From contig NC_092804.1 in NCBI RefSeq assembly GCF_040954645.1, positions 146,639,108-146,703,107 on the forward strand: a stretch of 64,000 nt of DNA. Reading direction: 5' to 3'. The notes under the pieces were generated by a model, which saw only the letters and a program-made list of their open reading frames with translations, was not told the DNA's origin and did no database searches. The stretch's first letter is position 1, and each line of letters begins with the position of its first letter. Both the position numbers and the translations under genes were made by a program. Source of the stretch: Diabrotica undecimpunctata (Eukaryota > Arthropoda > Insecta > Coleoptera > Chrysomelidae). Below are positions 55,570 to 64,000 of this stretch, one piece after another.

Positions 55570-57420
55570 CGTGTCAAAAAAAGTGCAAAATCCGAATGAA
55601 AACACATATATGTGATAACAAAACACCAGAATTCACCACAAAGAGAAAAGTCGAAAGCTTACAGGGTAGCTCCATAAGAAACCTATTCCAAAAAAGAATA
55701 ACCGAAAAAAGCTGAAACACATATATCATAGAAGTGAAGTCCAAGAAAGCTGGGCAAAAATTAATTCTAATATCTTAGCCTCGGCCAAGGAAGTTCTTGG
55801 TGAAAGAAATATAAATAAAAATAAATCATTGCCAAGGCGAATAACTCCATGGTTTTGTACATAAGTGAAGGAAAAATGTAAAGAAAAAAAAACCTACCTG
55901 AAATACATCAACCAAACGAAACCAACCAAACCAAACCAAAAAGTGTCAACCAAAACACAAGAGCCGTACCATAATTACAAGACAATTAAAAACGAAATAC
56001 ATGCACTTGTAAGAAAAATAAAAAATGATCACTGGGAACGCTTTTCGAAAGAAATGGAACATAATTTTTACGGTCTGCAAAAGGAAATATGGCGCTTCAT
56101 AGTCCTTTACCTCCGTTCTTCAAAGAACGGAGGTAAAGGAACTAATAGAACCAAAACACGTAGAAAAGGATACGTGGATTGACTACCTAAAAAAGCTCTA
56201 TGCAGAGAAAGAACAAACGACGCTAGAAACGGAAACATCAGAAATGACCACAAATGAAGAACTTAATATAAATTTACAGGAAGTTCGGAAAATCTAAAGA
56301 ACAAAAAAGCTAGTAGAGCTGGTAAAGAAGGAGTACTGAAATATTGTGGAGCAGCAATGACAGAACAATTAACAACATTAATTAATAAACTTATAAAACA
56401 CAATAAAATACCGAAAGAATGGAGAACGAGCGAACTAATTCTAAGTATTATTCAAAAAAGGAGATAGAAACCAGCCAGAAAACTACAGAGGTATAAACTT
56501 CTTAAATACTATGCTAAAACTTACAACTAAAATTTTACAAGTGCTAATAAATTAAAGGAGAAGTTTAGCAGATGAACAACAGGGTTTTAGTTGTGGAAGA
56601 TAGTGTACAGGTGCAATATTCGTTATAATGCAAATTACTGAGAAATCAATAGAGTATAATAGACCAGCATTTCTGTGTCTGATTGACCTAAAGAAAGCAT
56701 TTGACAGAGTTAGACTCAAAGATGTAATCCATCTTCTGTATAATAGAGAAGCTCCCCTAAATATTATAAAAACTATCGAAAACATCTACCAAAACAACAA
56801 AATGAAAGTCAGAATAGATGGATAACTTACAGAGCCTATAGATATAGGCATTTGAATAAGACTAGGGGTCTCTTTTAACCCCATGCTCTTCAATTTGATC
56901 ATGGATGAAATCGTCAAAAGCATTAACAAAGGAAGAGGATACAGAATGGGAAACAAAGAAATAAAAATACTCTGTTAAGCATAAGACGCAATATTGATAG
57001 CCCAAGAAGAAGATAGTCTGCAAATACTGGTCCACAAATTTAACATAAGAGCAAAAGAATTTAATATGATAATCTCATCTCAGAAAACTAAAACTAGAGA
57101 AGATTTATAGGAAATACGCTAAGAGATCGAAGGAGAAGTGACGACATTAGAAGAAAATGTAACGTACAGTGAATGCACACAAAATAGAAAAAAAGAATGG
57201 AATAACCACATAAGCAGAATGGAGGAGACCCGTGTCGTCAAAATAGCAAGAGATAAGTCACCAATCGGAAAAACGTGTCGAAGAAAAAGTGTCGAACGAT
57301 CGCACAAAAGATGGAGTGACAACCTTCCATAGAGGTATTATTCCACCAATGAACAAGCAGAATTGCTTATAAAGTGGAAGAAAAAGAAAGAAGAAGAAGA
57401 AGAATTCGACTTTCAGGGCC
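55570..57420 (+). mobile_element. RTE-type LINE, long degenerate copy
   Basis: Pieces follow ORF2 order on the plus strand: the endonuclease end and linker (KRKVESLQGSSIRNLFQKRI near 55660, EKCKEKKTYLKYINQ near 55870) and KIKNDHWERFSKEMEHNFYG near 56020. Next are a palm N-part (DEQQGF near 56575, RPAFLCLIDLKKAFDRVRLK near 56660) and MKVRIDG near 56810. The catalytic YADD box is reduced to a stop-containing remnant near 56975. The C-terminal end reads NRKKEWNNHISRMEETRVVK near 57190 and HKRWSDNLP near 57310, and a GAA-rich tail ends it. A perfect small inverted repeat CCTCCGTTCTTC/GAAGAACGGAGG near 56110-56135 interrupts the linker. Confidence 0.8.
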
Positions 57421-57492
57421 CGAACGGTGACGTCGATGCTTTGTCAATAAATAAGAATAAAAGCATAAGTGATTTCTTATAATACCTAATAT

Positions 57493-57617
57493 TGTTCTGA
57501 AGCTATTTTCTTGTGGCATTTTAAATTAATTACTATTTAAATATGAATAAGCCACAATTAAATGTTAAAATACGTTTATTGACGTTTTAATTTCCACTTC
57601 GGAAATCGTTCTCAAAA
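57493..57617 (-). repeat. LINE 3'-end repeat, inverted copy
   Basis: In reverse complement it reads GATTTCCGAAGTGGAAAT, ACGTCAATAAACGTATTTTA, TTTAATTGTGGCTTATTC and CCACAAGAAAATAGCTTCAG. It matches the 3' block at 55155-55250 and at 35129-35210. The first block is a small hairpin (ATTTCC/GGAAAT). No coding part of the LINE is attached. Confidence 0.75.
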
Positions 57618-57996
57618 TACAAACATTAGTAAATTAAACAAATTTTGTTTTTTGTTACTTAGTGAAAAATTCTACTAATAATTTAATTTTATCTGACTCA
57701 TCTATATTGACAATTCAGACATACATTATACATTTTAAAGTAGACGACTTTAAAATGATATTGCCAATATTGTTGAGTTGCGTTCCTGGGACGACTTTAC
57801 TTATAAGATAGTTCATTCGATTACATGAAATCAACTTTAACTTGAGAATATCCGTCAGAAAAGATCATAACATGTAATTCGTCTTTAAAAAGACAAATAC
57901 ATGCCACGATGACAGTAAAATTCTCCTGTTAGTGATTCCATAAATCGGAATTTGGTGTTTATTGAAGGTAAACTAAATGCACGATCAAATACTTAC

Positions 57997-58317
57997 CATG
58001 TCGTGATAGTATAATGAGGTTTTTTTCCTGGTTTTTCCCTCATAATTTACTATGGAACAATATAGTCTGTTTTTCGTAATACTTCCAGACAACCATTTGT
58101 AGACATCATACCCAGAGCAATTAAAAGTACCCACCTTTTTCCCATCTTTTTGGTCAATACGCAATGTTAGAGTAGGCCTTTCATTCATAATAATTTTTTT
58201 TCTATCAATTTCAGTTCTTCTAGATATTGGTGATTCCAATAGTGAAACAACAATGTCCAAACACTCACTATCAACATTACTATTACTGCAACTTGGTAAA
58301 GCGTCATAAAAACTCAT
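57997..58317 (-). pseudogene. hAT-type transposase N-terminal exon (zf-TTF-like), tentative
   Basis: From an ATG at 58317 the minus strand is open for about 107 codons up to a consensus donor (GTAAGT at 57996-57991). It reads MSFYDALPSCSNSNVDSECL, later ERPTLTLRIDQKDGKKVGTF and GYDVYKWLSGSITKNRLYC. The last block resembles the start of the TTF-type zinc finger (YxKxxWLxGSxxxNxLFCxPC) of hAT and ZMYM-related transposases, but the second Cys pair is not kept. About 630 bases upstream, at 58943, is an end starting CAGTGGCGGC, typical of such elements. The rest of the enzyme was not found. Status as pseudogene or truncated first exon is inference. Confidence 0.42.
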
Positions 58318-58590
58318 TTTTATTGTATCAGTTATAAAACAATCTCACATATATAAGTTGCATACAATCAGGCGATATAGAAATCATGCAAATGGGATTT
58401 TTTTCTTCGAATTTTACGAATTTTTTAAAATTTATTTGGGCAATCGTGCACTTGTTTGCAATTGTGTTGTTTGTTTAAAAATATGTTACAATTATAGATT
58501 AGGTATGTTACATATTTTTTTATCATAATTTAAAAGAAAATTTATATTACAATTCGATAATTACATTACAAGTGACAACGATGGTCGACA

Positions 58591-58728
58591 TAGGCCCGAT
58601 CGTCTGGTGCCTAAACAGCAAGCATAAACACGACAATATAAATCGTTGGCTGGCAAGCTGCTTAACTTCAAACGCGTTTTGTACAGGGATCTTATGTGAG
58701 CTGGGTCGGCCAGTTCCGATCGGGCCTA
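58591..58728. repeat. 138-bp segment with perfect 12-bp inverted ends
   Basis: TAGGCCCGATCG at 58591-58602 and its complement CGATCGGGCCTA at 58717-58728 flank a less AT-rich core. It lies between the tentative hAT exon and the element end at 58943. It may be a small MITE or a subterminal structure of that element. Confidence 0.6.
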
Positions 58729-58899
58729 TTAATGATATTTAAAATGCCTGAATACAATTCGATGCTTTCTGTGGTAATATAACATAGTTGTTTTACCGGC
58801 GCTAATGTATTGAGTGATTTAGTACATTTAAAAGTTATTTACATGTATTAACCTAATTTTTGAATATATATTTTTCAATTTTAAAGCTCTTAAAATTAT

Positions 58900-58943
58900 C
58901 GGGTAGGCCCGGCCTATCCTGCCTACCCCAAAAGCCGCCACTG
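58900..58943. repeat. terminus of a hAT-like element
   Basis: Read on the minus strand from 58943 the sequence is CAGTGGCGGCTTTTGGGGTA followed by GGCAGGATAGGCC. CAGTGGCGG starts are common in hAT-superfamily ends. It abuts LINE sequence at 58944, so the element is inserted at the edge of that LINE copy. The opposite end was not found. Confidence 0.5.
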
Positions 58944-59395
58944 CCTCAAAGACTGCGAACCAAAGTGTTAATTCCTGTATTCTATTTGTACTTACATATG
59001 GAGCTCAAACCTGGACATTCACTAAAATAAACATGGAGAAGATCAGAAAAACTCAGAGAGTTATAAAACGACAGATGCTGGGTATCTCACTCAAAGACCA
59101 TAAAACCAATGAAGACATTCGTAATAGAACAACAGTTAAATATGCTGTCGAACAGGCAGCTAAACTGAAATGGAAATGGGCTGGACATAACGAACGTCGT
59201 AAGGATGGAATAAAGAAATCGGGAATTGGCGGCCATATAAGCCAAAAGACCACGAGGAAGACCGCAAATGCGCTGGAGCGACGATATTAAAAGAACTGCA
59301 GGATCAATGTGGAAATGTCTTACAAACAACAGAGATGAATGGCGAGAATTAGGAGAGGCCTATATTCGGCAATCCGAATAGAGAGAAAGGCTTAA
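58944..59395 (+). mobile_element. RTE LINE C-terminal fragment
   Basis: The plus strand reads FVLTYGAQTWTFTKINMEKI near 58985, then the frame 59033-59290 with RVIKRQMLGISLKDHKTNED and LKWKWAGHNERRKDG. After a shift near 59215 come RPKDHEEDRKC and RWSDDIKRTAGSMW-like pieces. The tail is the HmRTE type. It is not functional. Confidence 0.75.
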
Positions 59396-59399
59396 AAAA

Positions 59400-59835
59400 A
59401 TTTGCCATATATGCCTAGTAGCAATCAGACATTGCTCATATTTTAATCCCTATTTGTTCATATTACTTTTCATAAATACTTGAAAAGGAGCTCTCCAGGA
59501 AAACTGTTCATCAATGCATTGGTCTTCAGATAGTTTATATGACTTTTTTTCAGTTTGTATCAAAATTATCAAAAACTTCCCTAAATTAGAGCTAATGAAT
59601 CAATATGTTTCCTTTCTTCTCTTCTTTCAAAGTTGCCAAATTTTAGAAAGTACATAATATGCTTGAATCTATTGTTTGAGAGTGCAGCTGATACTAGTGG
59701 TCGACAAAAAGATATATTTTGGCTCTATAGTACACATATCTACTGGTTCCTTAGCAGCAAGGAGTGCTCCAAATATGATAAGTAAAAGTAAATCAACAAA
59801 TGGTTCTGTTTCTTGCAAAATACAAAAGTAGGATT
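59400..59835 (-). pseudogene. piggyBac-type transposase remnant
   Basis: Three minus-strand frames give consecutive pieces. PFVDLLLLIIFGALLAAKEP near 59800 corresponds to the LLLLAGVxxSxNEP block. RPLVSAALSNNRFKHIMYFL and KFGNFERREERKHIDSLAL near 59620-59700 correspond to the MSxNRFKxILRFLRFD block. YKLSEDQCIDEQFSWRAPFQ near 59510 corresponds to VTVDEQLVxFRGRCPFR, where the Asp in DEQ is a catalytic residue. Frameshifts join them and the rest is lost. Recognition is by motif order. Confidence 0.62.
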
Positions 59836-59983
59836 AAAGATCATTCCTTTTTCAGAATAATAAATATTAGCTTTTCATTATTCGCTATTTGTTTCAAATA
59901 ATATTAGATCCATAATATATTGTGGCAAAACAATTCAACAGCTTCCGTTATGCTTGAAAACTGGAATGGAATTTTTAGTATAT

Positions 59984-60404
59984 TGTTACGTAAAAATATG
60001 AGTCATAGTTTTAACCTGTAAACATGTTTTTATTCACTAATATGTTTTAGATTATACGAGACCTTTCGACCATAAACCCCAAGTAATAAAAAACTGGTTC
60101 CATTCGAATCTTCCGGAATTAGGCCTGTCCATTCGAGGCGAAACCAGGTCAATTGAGGTCAACATCCATGCAGTTCTAGAGCAGCTGTTTTCGTATAAAT
60201 ATGAGGGAACTTTTATTTTGAAAACAGTTAATAAAGAAGATTCGCGCTCGCGATATTGTTGTTACGCTCGCCTACTAATAAATTATGTATATTTAGTGAT
60301 AAATAAATTAATATCAGTTATTGTGCTTTTTAATAAATTTAGATAAGAACCTTTAGAACAAGACATTATAAATTAAAGACTTAACAATTAATAAATTCAC
60401 AACA
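59984..60404 (+). repeat. 5' LTR of Ty3/gypsy retrotransposon
   Basis: The segment begins TGTTACGTAAAAATATG and ends CACAACA (TG...CA). It contains a TATAAAT box at 60194 and AATAAA near 60230, as expected for an LTR promoter and polyadenylation signal. A primer-binding-like site TGGTGTCAGAAGTG starts at 60407, two bases after the LTR. The 3' LTR is beyond the window, so the LTR borders cannot be confirmed by comparison. The priming tRNA was not assigned. Confidence 0.72.
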
Positions 60405-60406
60405 AA

Positions 60407-60424
60407 TGGTGTCAGAAGTGAGAT
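60407..60424 (+). promoter_or_regulatory. putative primer-binding site
   Basis: TGGTGTCAGAAGTG directly follows the LTR. It starts with TGG, the complement of tRNA CCA, as primer-binding sites do. Confidence 0.65.
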
Positions 60425-60481
60425 CGAACATAAATTAGACTTATAATAATAATACAAGTGAATATAAAATAAATTGTGAAA

Positions 60482-61786
60482 ATGACGACGATTTATGAGC
60501 TCACAGTGACGAATTTAAGAAGACATCTCGAAGACAGAGAATTAGCTTCTACCGGAAAAAAGGCTGAGTTAGTCCAACGACTAAAGAACGCTTTGCTAGA
60601 AGAAGGTCTAGATCCAGAGACTTATATATTTGAAGATGCTGTCCTCTCGTCGATTTCGAAAGTTTCCTCTGATGTAGCCAAAGTTTCCGGCGACATCGCA
60701 TCATTGGAGAACAAAGTTTCTGACGATATTTCGAAAGTTTCTTCTGATGTAGCCAAAGTTTCCGGCGACATCGCTTCGTTGGAAGACAAAGTTTCTAACG
60801 AGATTTCTTCGCTGGAAAGCAAAGTCTCTGCTAACATCTCTTCGGAAATCTCTAAAGTCACTTCTGAGATGTCTGCCCTGGACGATAGAATATCTTCGTT
60901 AAAAAACCAAGTTGCTGCCGATATGTTGGCCTTCGAAGAAAAGATATGGAAAGAGATGGAAAAGAAGCTGGAGGAAACAGGGACAGCAGAGAGAGGAAAC
61001 AATCCGATTACAGTGGAGATAAAAGAAGACGAGACGAAATGTAAGTTGGAGACACGGCCGAAATTTGAAGGAAGTGGAGGTTCTATTCATGTTAAAGTCC
61101 CAACTTTCGACGGAAAATCATCATGGAACAACTACATTAAACAGTTCGAATCAGCCGCAAGAGCAAATGGATGGTCTGAAAAAGAAAAGGCTGTAAACCT
61201 GACTATCGCTCTTCGAGGAGATGCCTTAGATGTGCTTCAGACCATAGCCGTAGAGGAGACCGATGATTTCGAACAACTGAAGAAGAGGTTAAATATGCGA
61301 TATGGCCACGAACATTTGGAGCATGTATATCAGTCACAGCTTAAAAATCGTAGACAGAAGAAAGATGAGGCTCTTCAAGAATATGAGGTGGATATTGCCA
61401 GATTAGTACGATATGCTTATCCAACAGCTCCCGAAGACATGATGGAAAAATTGGCCGTTCAAACGTTTATTGATGGTCTTCGTGATCATGAAATGCAGAG
61501 AACACTGCGATTAGCTCGTCACAAAACGCTGGTTGATGTCTTATCCGCCGCCCTCGAATACGAGTCAGCTACGCAGGCCTCTGGCGGGTACAGTAAAGTT
61601 AGAACTGTAAAAGAGGAAGGAGATGAAGATAAACTTGACCAGCTCGTTAATATGATAAAAAGCATGACATACAAGAAAACGAAGACCATCAGATGCTGGA
61701 ATTGTGGCGAAATAGGACACGTACGAAGTTCCTGTAAGCACCCTAGGTACGACGCAAATCAAGAAACTCACCATCAGGAAAACTAG
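60482..61786 (+). CDS. gag: gag polyprotein of Ty3/gypsy retrotransposon, with SAP domain
   Basis: The structural protein forms the particle and packages RNA. The first ATG of the frame is at 60482 and the frame of 434 codons is intact. Residues 5-40 resemble a SAP motif (LTVTNLRRHLEDRELASTGK). Residues 55-165 form a Ser/Val/Asp/Lys heptad-like coiled coil with two copies of a 25-residue unit (SKVSSDVAKVSGDIASLE), from a 75-base repeat at 60656-60805. Residues about 195-370 are the retrotransposon gag domain (VKVPTFDGKSSWNNYIKQFE, LTIALRGDALDVLQ, TFIDGLRDHEMQRTLR). A CCHC zinc knuckle follows (RCWNCGEIGHVRSSC). The stop is at 61784-61786. pol overlaps in the -1 frame. Confidence 0.92.
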   Translation: MTTIYELTVTNLRRHLEDRELASTGKKAELVQRLKNALLEEGLDPETYIFEDAVLSSISKVSSDVAKVSGDIASLENKVSDDISKVSSDVAKVSGDIASLEDKVSNEISSLESKVSANISSEISKVTSEMSALDDRISSLKNQVAADMLAFEEKIWKEMEKKLEETGTAERGNNPITVEIKEDETKCKLETRPKFEGSGGSIHVKVPTFDGKSSWNNYIKQFESAARANGWSEKEKAVNLTIALRGDALDVLQTIAVEETDDFEQLKKRLNMRYGHEHLEHVYQSQLKNRRQKKDEALQEYEVDIARLVRYAYPTAPEDMMEKLAVQTFIDGLRDHEMQRTLRLARHKTLVDVLSAALEYESATQASGGYSKVRTVKEEGDEDKLDQLVNMIKSMTYKKTKTIRCWNCGEIGHVRSSCKHPRYDANQETHHQEN

Positions 61787-64000
61787 AACGGGTCAGCCTT
61801 AGGGGGGCAGCTTCGACCCAGAACTTTTCCAAAGACCCTCTCATACTAATAGCTTCTTTGAAATGTCGTGAAGATAGTGTATATGTAGATGGAGACATAA
61901 ATGGTAAAAAGCATACGTTGTTGGTGGATACCGGAGCGACCAGAACCATTATACGCCCGACAGTTATAAACAGCCGAAAGAAACTGTTACCAACGAGGTT
62001 ACGACTTCGGACAGCTACAGGTGAAAATGCCAACATTCATGGAGAAATCCAGGTACAATTGGGAATTGGGGCAGAAAAGTTTGTCCATACTGTTATAGTT
62101 GCTGACATCGAAGAGGATGTTATATTAGGAATGGACGTAATGAATATGCATGGATTCCAATTGGATTTTAAGAATAAGGTAATCAAAGTTGGCAACGAGG
62201 AGGTATTTCTCCATCCACATAATGACAACACTGTGCAAGCAGCCATTACAGAAGATACAGTCGTGCCTGCGAGAAGCGAAACGATCATAGTAGCGCGACT
62301 ACAGGGAATTGTAGACGAAGGGAGACCTGTTATGATGGAGCCTTGGAACCACGACGATGAGGTTGGCCGTGGAATCATAATTGGAAAGGAATTGGTGACT
62401 TCGGCTAAAGAAATTCCTGTGAGACTTATCAATGTCAACGACTACCCAGTGACCATAAAGAAAGAAACAAAAGTAGGAACTTGTGTACCTGTGACATCCA
62501 TAATCCGTCAGGCGACAACATCTGATAATTCCAACGACAGATTCGACCAAATGGTTGCAGTTGCAGGACAGTCTCTAAATCAGATGGAGAAAAGGAAATT
62601 AAGGGAATTTCTTCGGCAGTATCGTGATATTTTCGTACCGAAAGGAGGAAAGACGGGAAGAACTACGGTTGTTAAGCATAAAATTGATACTGGTAATGCT
62701 AAGCCAATTCGTCAAACAGCTCGACGATTACCACAGGCGAAAAGAGAGGAAGCTGAAACGATTGTCCAGGAAATGAAGAAAGACGGGGTGATAGAACCTT
62801 CTACGAGCCCATGGGTCTCTCCGGTGGTCCTGGTTAAGAAGAAAGATGGAACGACGAGGTTCTGTGTGGATTACCGTTTGCTGAACAACGTTACCAAGAA
62901 AGATAGTTATCCTCTGCCTCGGATCGATGACACATTGGACACATTGGCTGGAAGTAAATTGTTTTCTACTTTGGATTTGAAGTCTGGATACTGGCAGGTA
63001 GAAATGGACCCAGTAGATAAAGAAAAGACAGCCTTCACCACAGGATCTGGATTGTGGCAATTCAACGTTATGCCATTTGGACTCTGTAATGCTCCTGCGA
63101 CATTTGAGAGGCTTATGGAAAATGTGTTGAGAGGGTTATCTTGGAAAACATGCCTGGTTTATTTAGATGACATAATCGTCTTGGGGGAGACATTCGAAGA
63201 TCATTTGAGGAATTTAGAAAACGTTTTTAATCGACTTAAAGCTGCCCAATTGATGTTAAACCCCAAGAAGTGCCAGCTATTTCAAGGTAAAGTCAATTAT
63301 CTGGGTCATATAGTCAGTAAAGAAGGAGTGGCCGTGGATAAGGGGAAAATCGATTCCATTAAGGAATGGCCAAAACCAACTGACAAACATCAAGTGAGAA
63401 GTTTTCTTGGACTATGTACTTACTACCGGAGGTTTATTAAGAAGTTTGCAGATATCGCTAAGCCATTAACGCGACTTACGGAGGAAGCAAGAGATTACCG
63501 CTGGGATACAGACTGCCAAAATGCCTTTGAGACCTTGAAAAAGCATTTAATAACAGCACCAATTTTAGGGTATCCACTGCCAGAAGGAGAGTTCATCTTA
63601 GATACAGATGCAAGTAATGTGGGAATTGGAGGAGTGCTGTCTCAGATTCAAGGAGGACAGGAACGAGTCCTCGGATATTTTAGTAAAGTTCTTTCAAAAC
63701 CTGAGCGGAATTATTGCGTCACGAGAAGAGAACTTCTGGCAGTAGTGAAATCAGTAGAGCACTTCTATCAATACCTCTATGGAAGGAAGTTTTTAATCCG
63801 AACCGACCATGCCGCCCTTAAGTGGTTGATGCAGTTTAAGAATCCAGAGGGTCAGATAGCCAGGTGGATCGAACGACTCCAAGAATACGATTTTAAGATT
63901 GAGCACCGAGCCGGAGTTAGCCACAGAAATGCTGATTCTCTTTCCAGAAGGCCATGCCCAGCAGAGTGTTCCCACTGCAACAAAACGGAATCCAAGGAAG
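61747..64000 (+). CDS. pol: pol polyprotein of Ty3/gypsy retrotransposon, partial (runs off window)
   Basis: Open in the -1 frame relative to gag from 61747 (after a TAG) to the last base, about 751 codons without a stop. Order: an aspartic protease with DTGAT at 61927; the reverse transcriptase with SPWVSPVVLVKKKDGTTRFC near 62810, FSTLDLKSGYWQVEM near 62965 and the catalytic YLDDIIV at 63160; RNase H with DTDASNVGIGG at 63601, TRRELLAVV and IRTDHAALKWL; and the start of the integrase zinc region (CPAECSHC) at the edge. Protease, reverse transcriptase and RNase H residues are kept. The 40-base overlap with gag implies -1 frameshifting or read-through by another route. An env gene and the 3' LTR, if any, are outside. 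Confidence 0.93.

Noticed and set aside
57550..57617. Hammerhead ribozyme suggested by a hairpin followed by an ACGTC-like core on the minus strand
   Set aside because: The required CUGANGA core is missing and the GAAA element is altered, so no hammerhead is supported.
60622..61002. 126-codon frame antisense to gag
   Set aside because: It mirrors the repeated gag coiled coil and has no independent support.
61770..61790. Canonical -1 slippery heptamer of the XXXYYYZ type
   Set aside because: The best candidate, GGAAAAC, does not meet the rule of three identical first bases, so the mechanism is left open.

Overview
This window is insect nuclear DNA. It is strongly AT-rich, has introns with GT-AG borders, and is crowded with insect-type transposable elements. 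Very long element-filled introns and abundant RTE-like LINEs fit a beetle, possibly a leaf beetle, but that placement is inference. The one clear host gene is a GATA-family transcription factor on the + strand. Its coding exons lie at 6805-7053, 32953-33128, 34651-34769, 39891-40055, 43583-43715 and 44818-45119. The 5' end of the gene is not identified. I read it as the serpent (srp) type rather than pannier.

The main finding is in that gene. The exon at 32953-33128 encodes the N-terminal GATA zinc finger. A previously unmarked 119-base exon at 34651-34769 has the same splice phases (in 2, out 0), good splice sites and the same RRL ending, but no zinc finger. Exactly one of the two must be spliced in. 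Using both, or neither, shifts the frame and stops before or inside the C-terminal finger. The locus therefore appears built to make a two-finger and a one-finger GATA factor, the arrangement known for Drosophila serpent.

Layout: 1-6800 is upstream or intron sequence with RTE LINE remnants and a mariner remnant. From 7054 to 32952 is a 25.9 kb intron holding about a dozen LINE fragments, a broken Tc1-like transposase, inverted repeat pairs and a complete-ended pogo/Tigger element (29246-32178). From 33129 to 45119 are the shorter introns and remaining exons, with a GC-rich repeat, LINE fragments and a small hAT-like MITE nested in a LINE. From 45120 to 59900 is the 3' untranslated or downstream zone with more LINE pieces, a second pogo/Tigger element (about 49870-52010), a nested composite element with 15-bp inverted ends (53126-55529), an RTE LINE, the end of a hAT element and a piggyBac remnant. 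From 59984 to the window end is a young-looking Ty3/gypsy LTR retrotransposon with an intact gag, an open pol and the 5' LTR. Its 3' end lies outside the window.

Almost all elements are decayed. The exceptions are the gypsy element and possibly the LINE at 908-1804, which keeps a perfect 12-bp target duplication. No rRNA, functional tRNA or CRISPR array was seen. All family assignments are by eye from translated motifs, so clade-level names for the LINEs are approximate.
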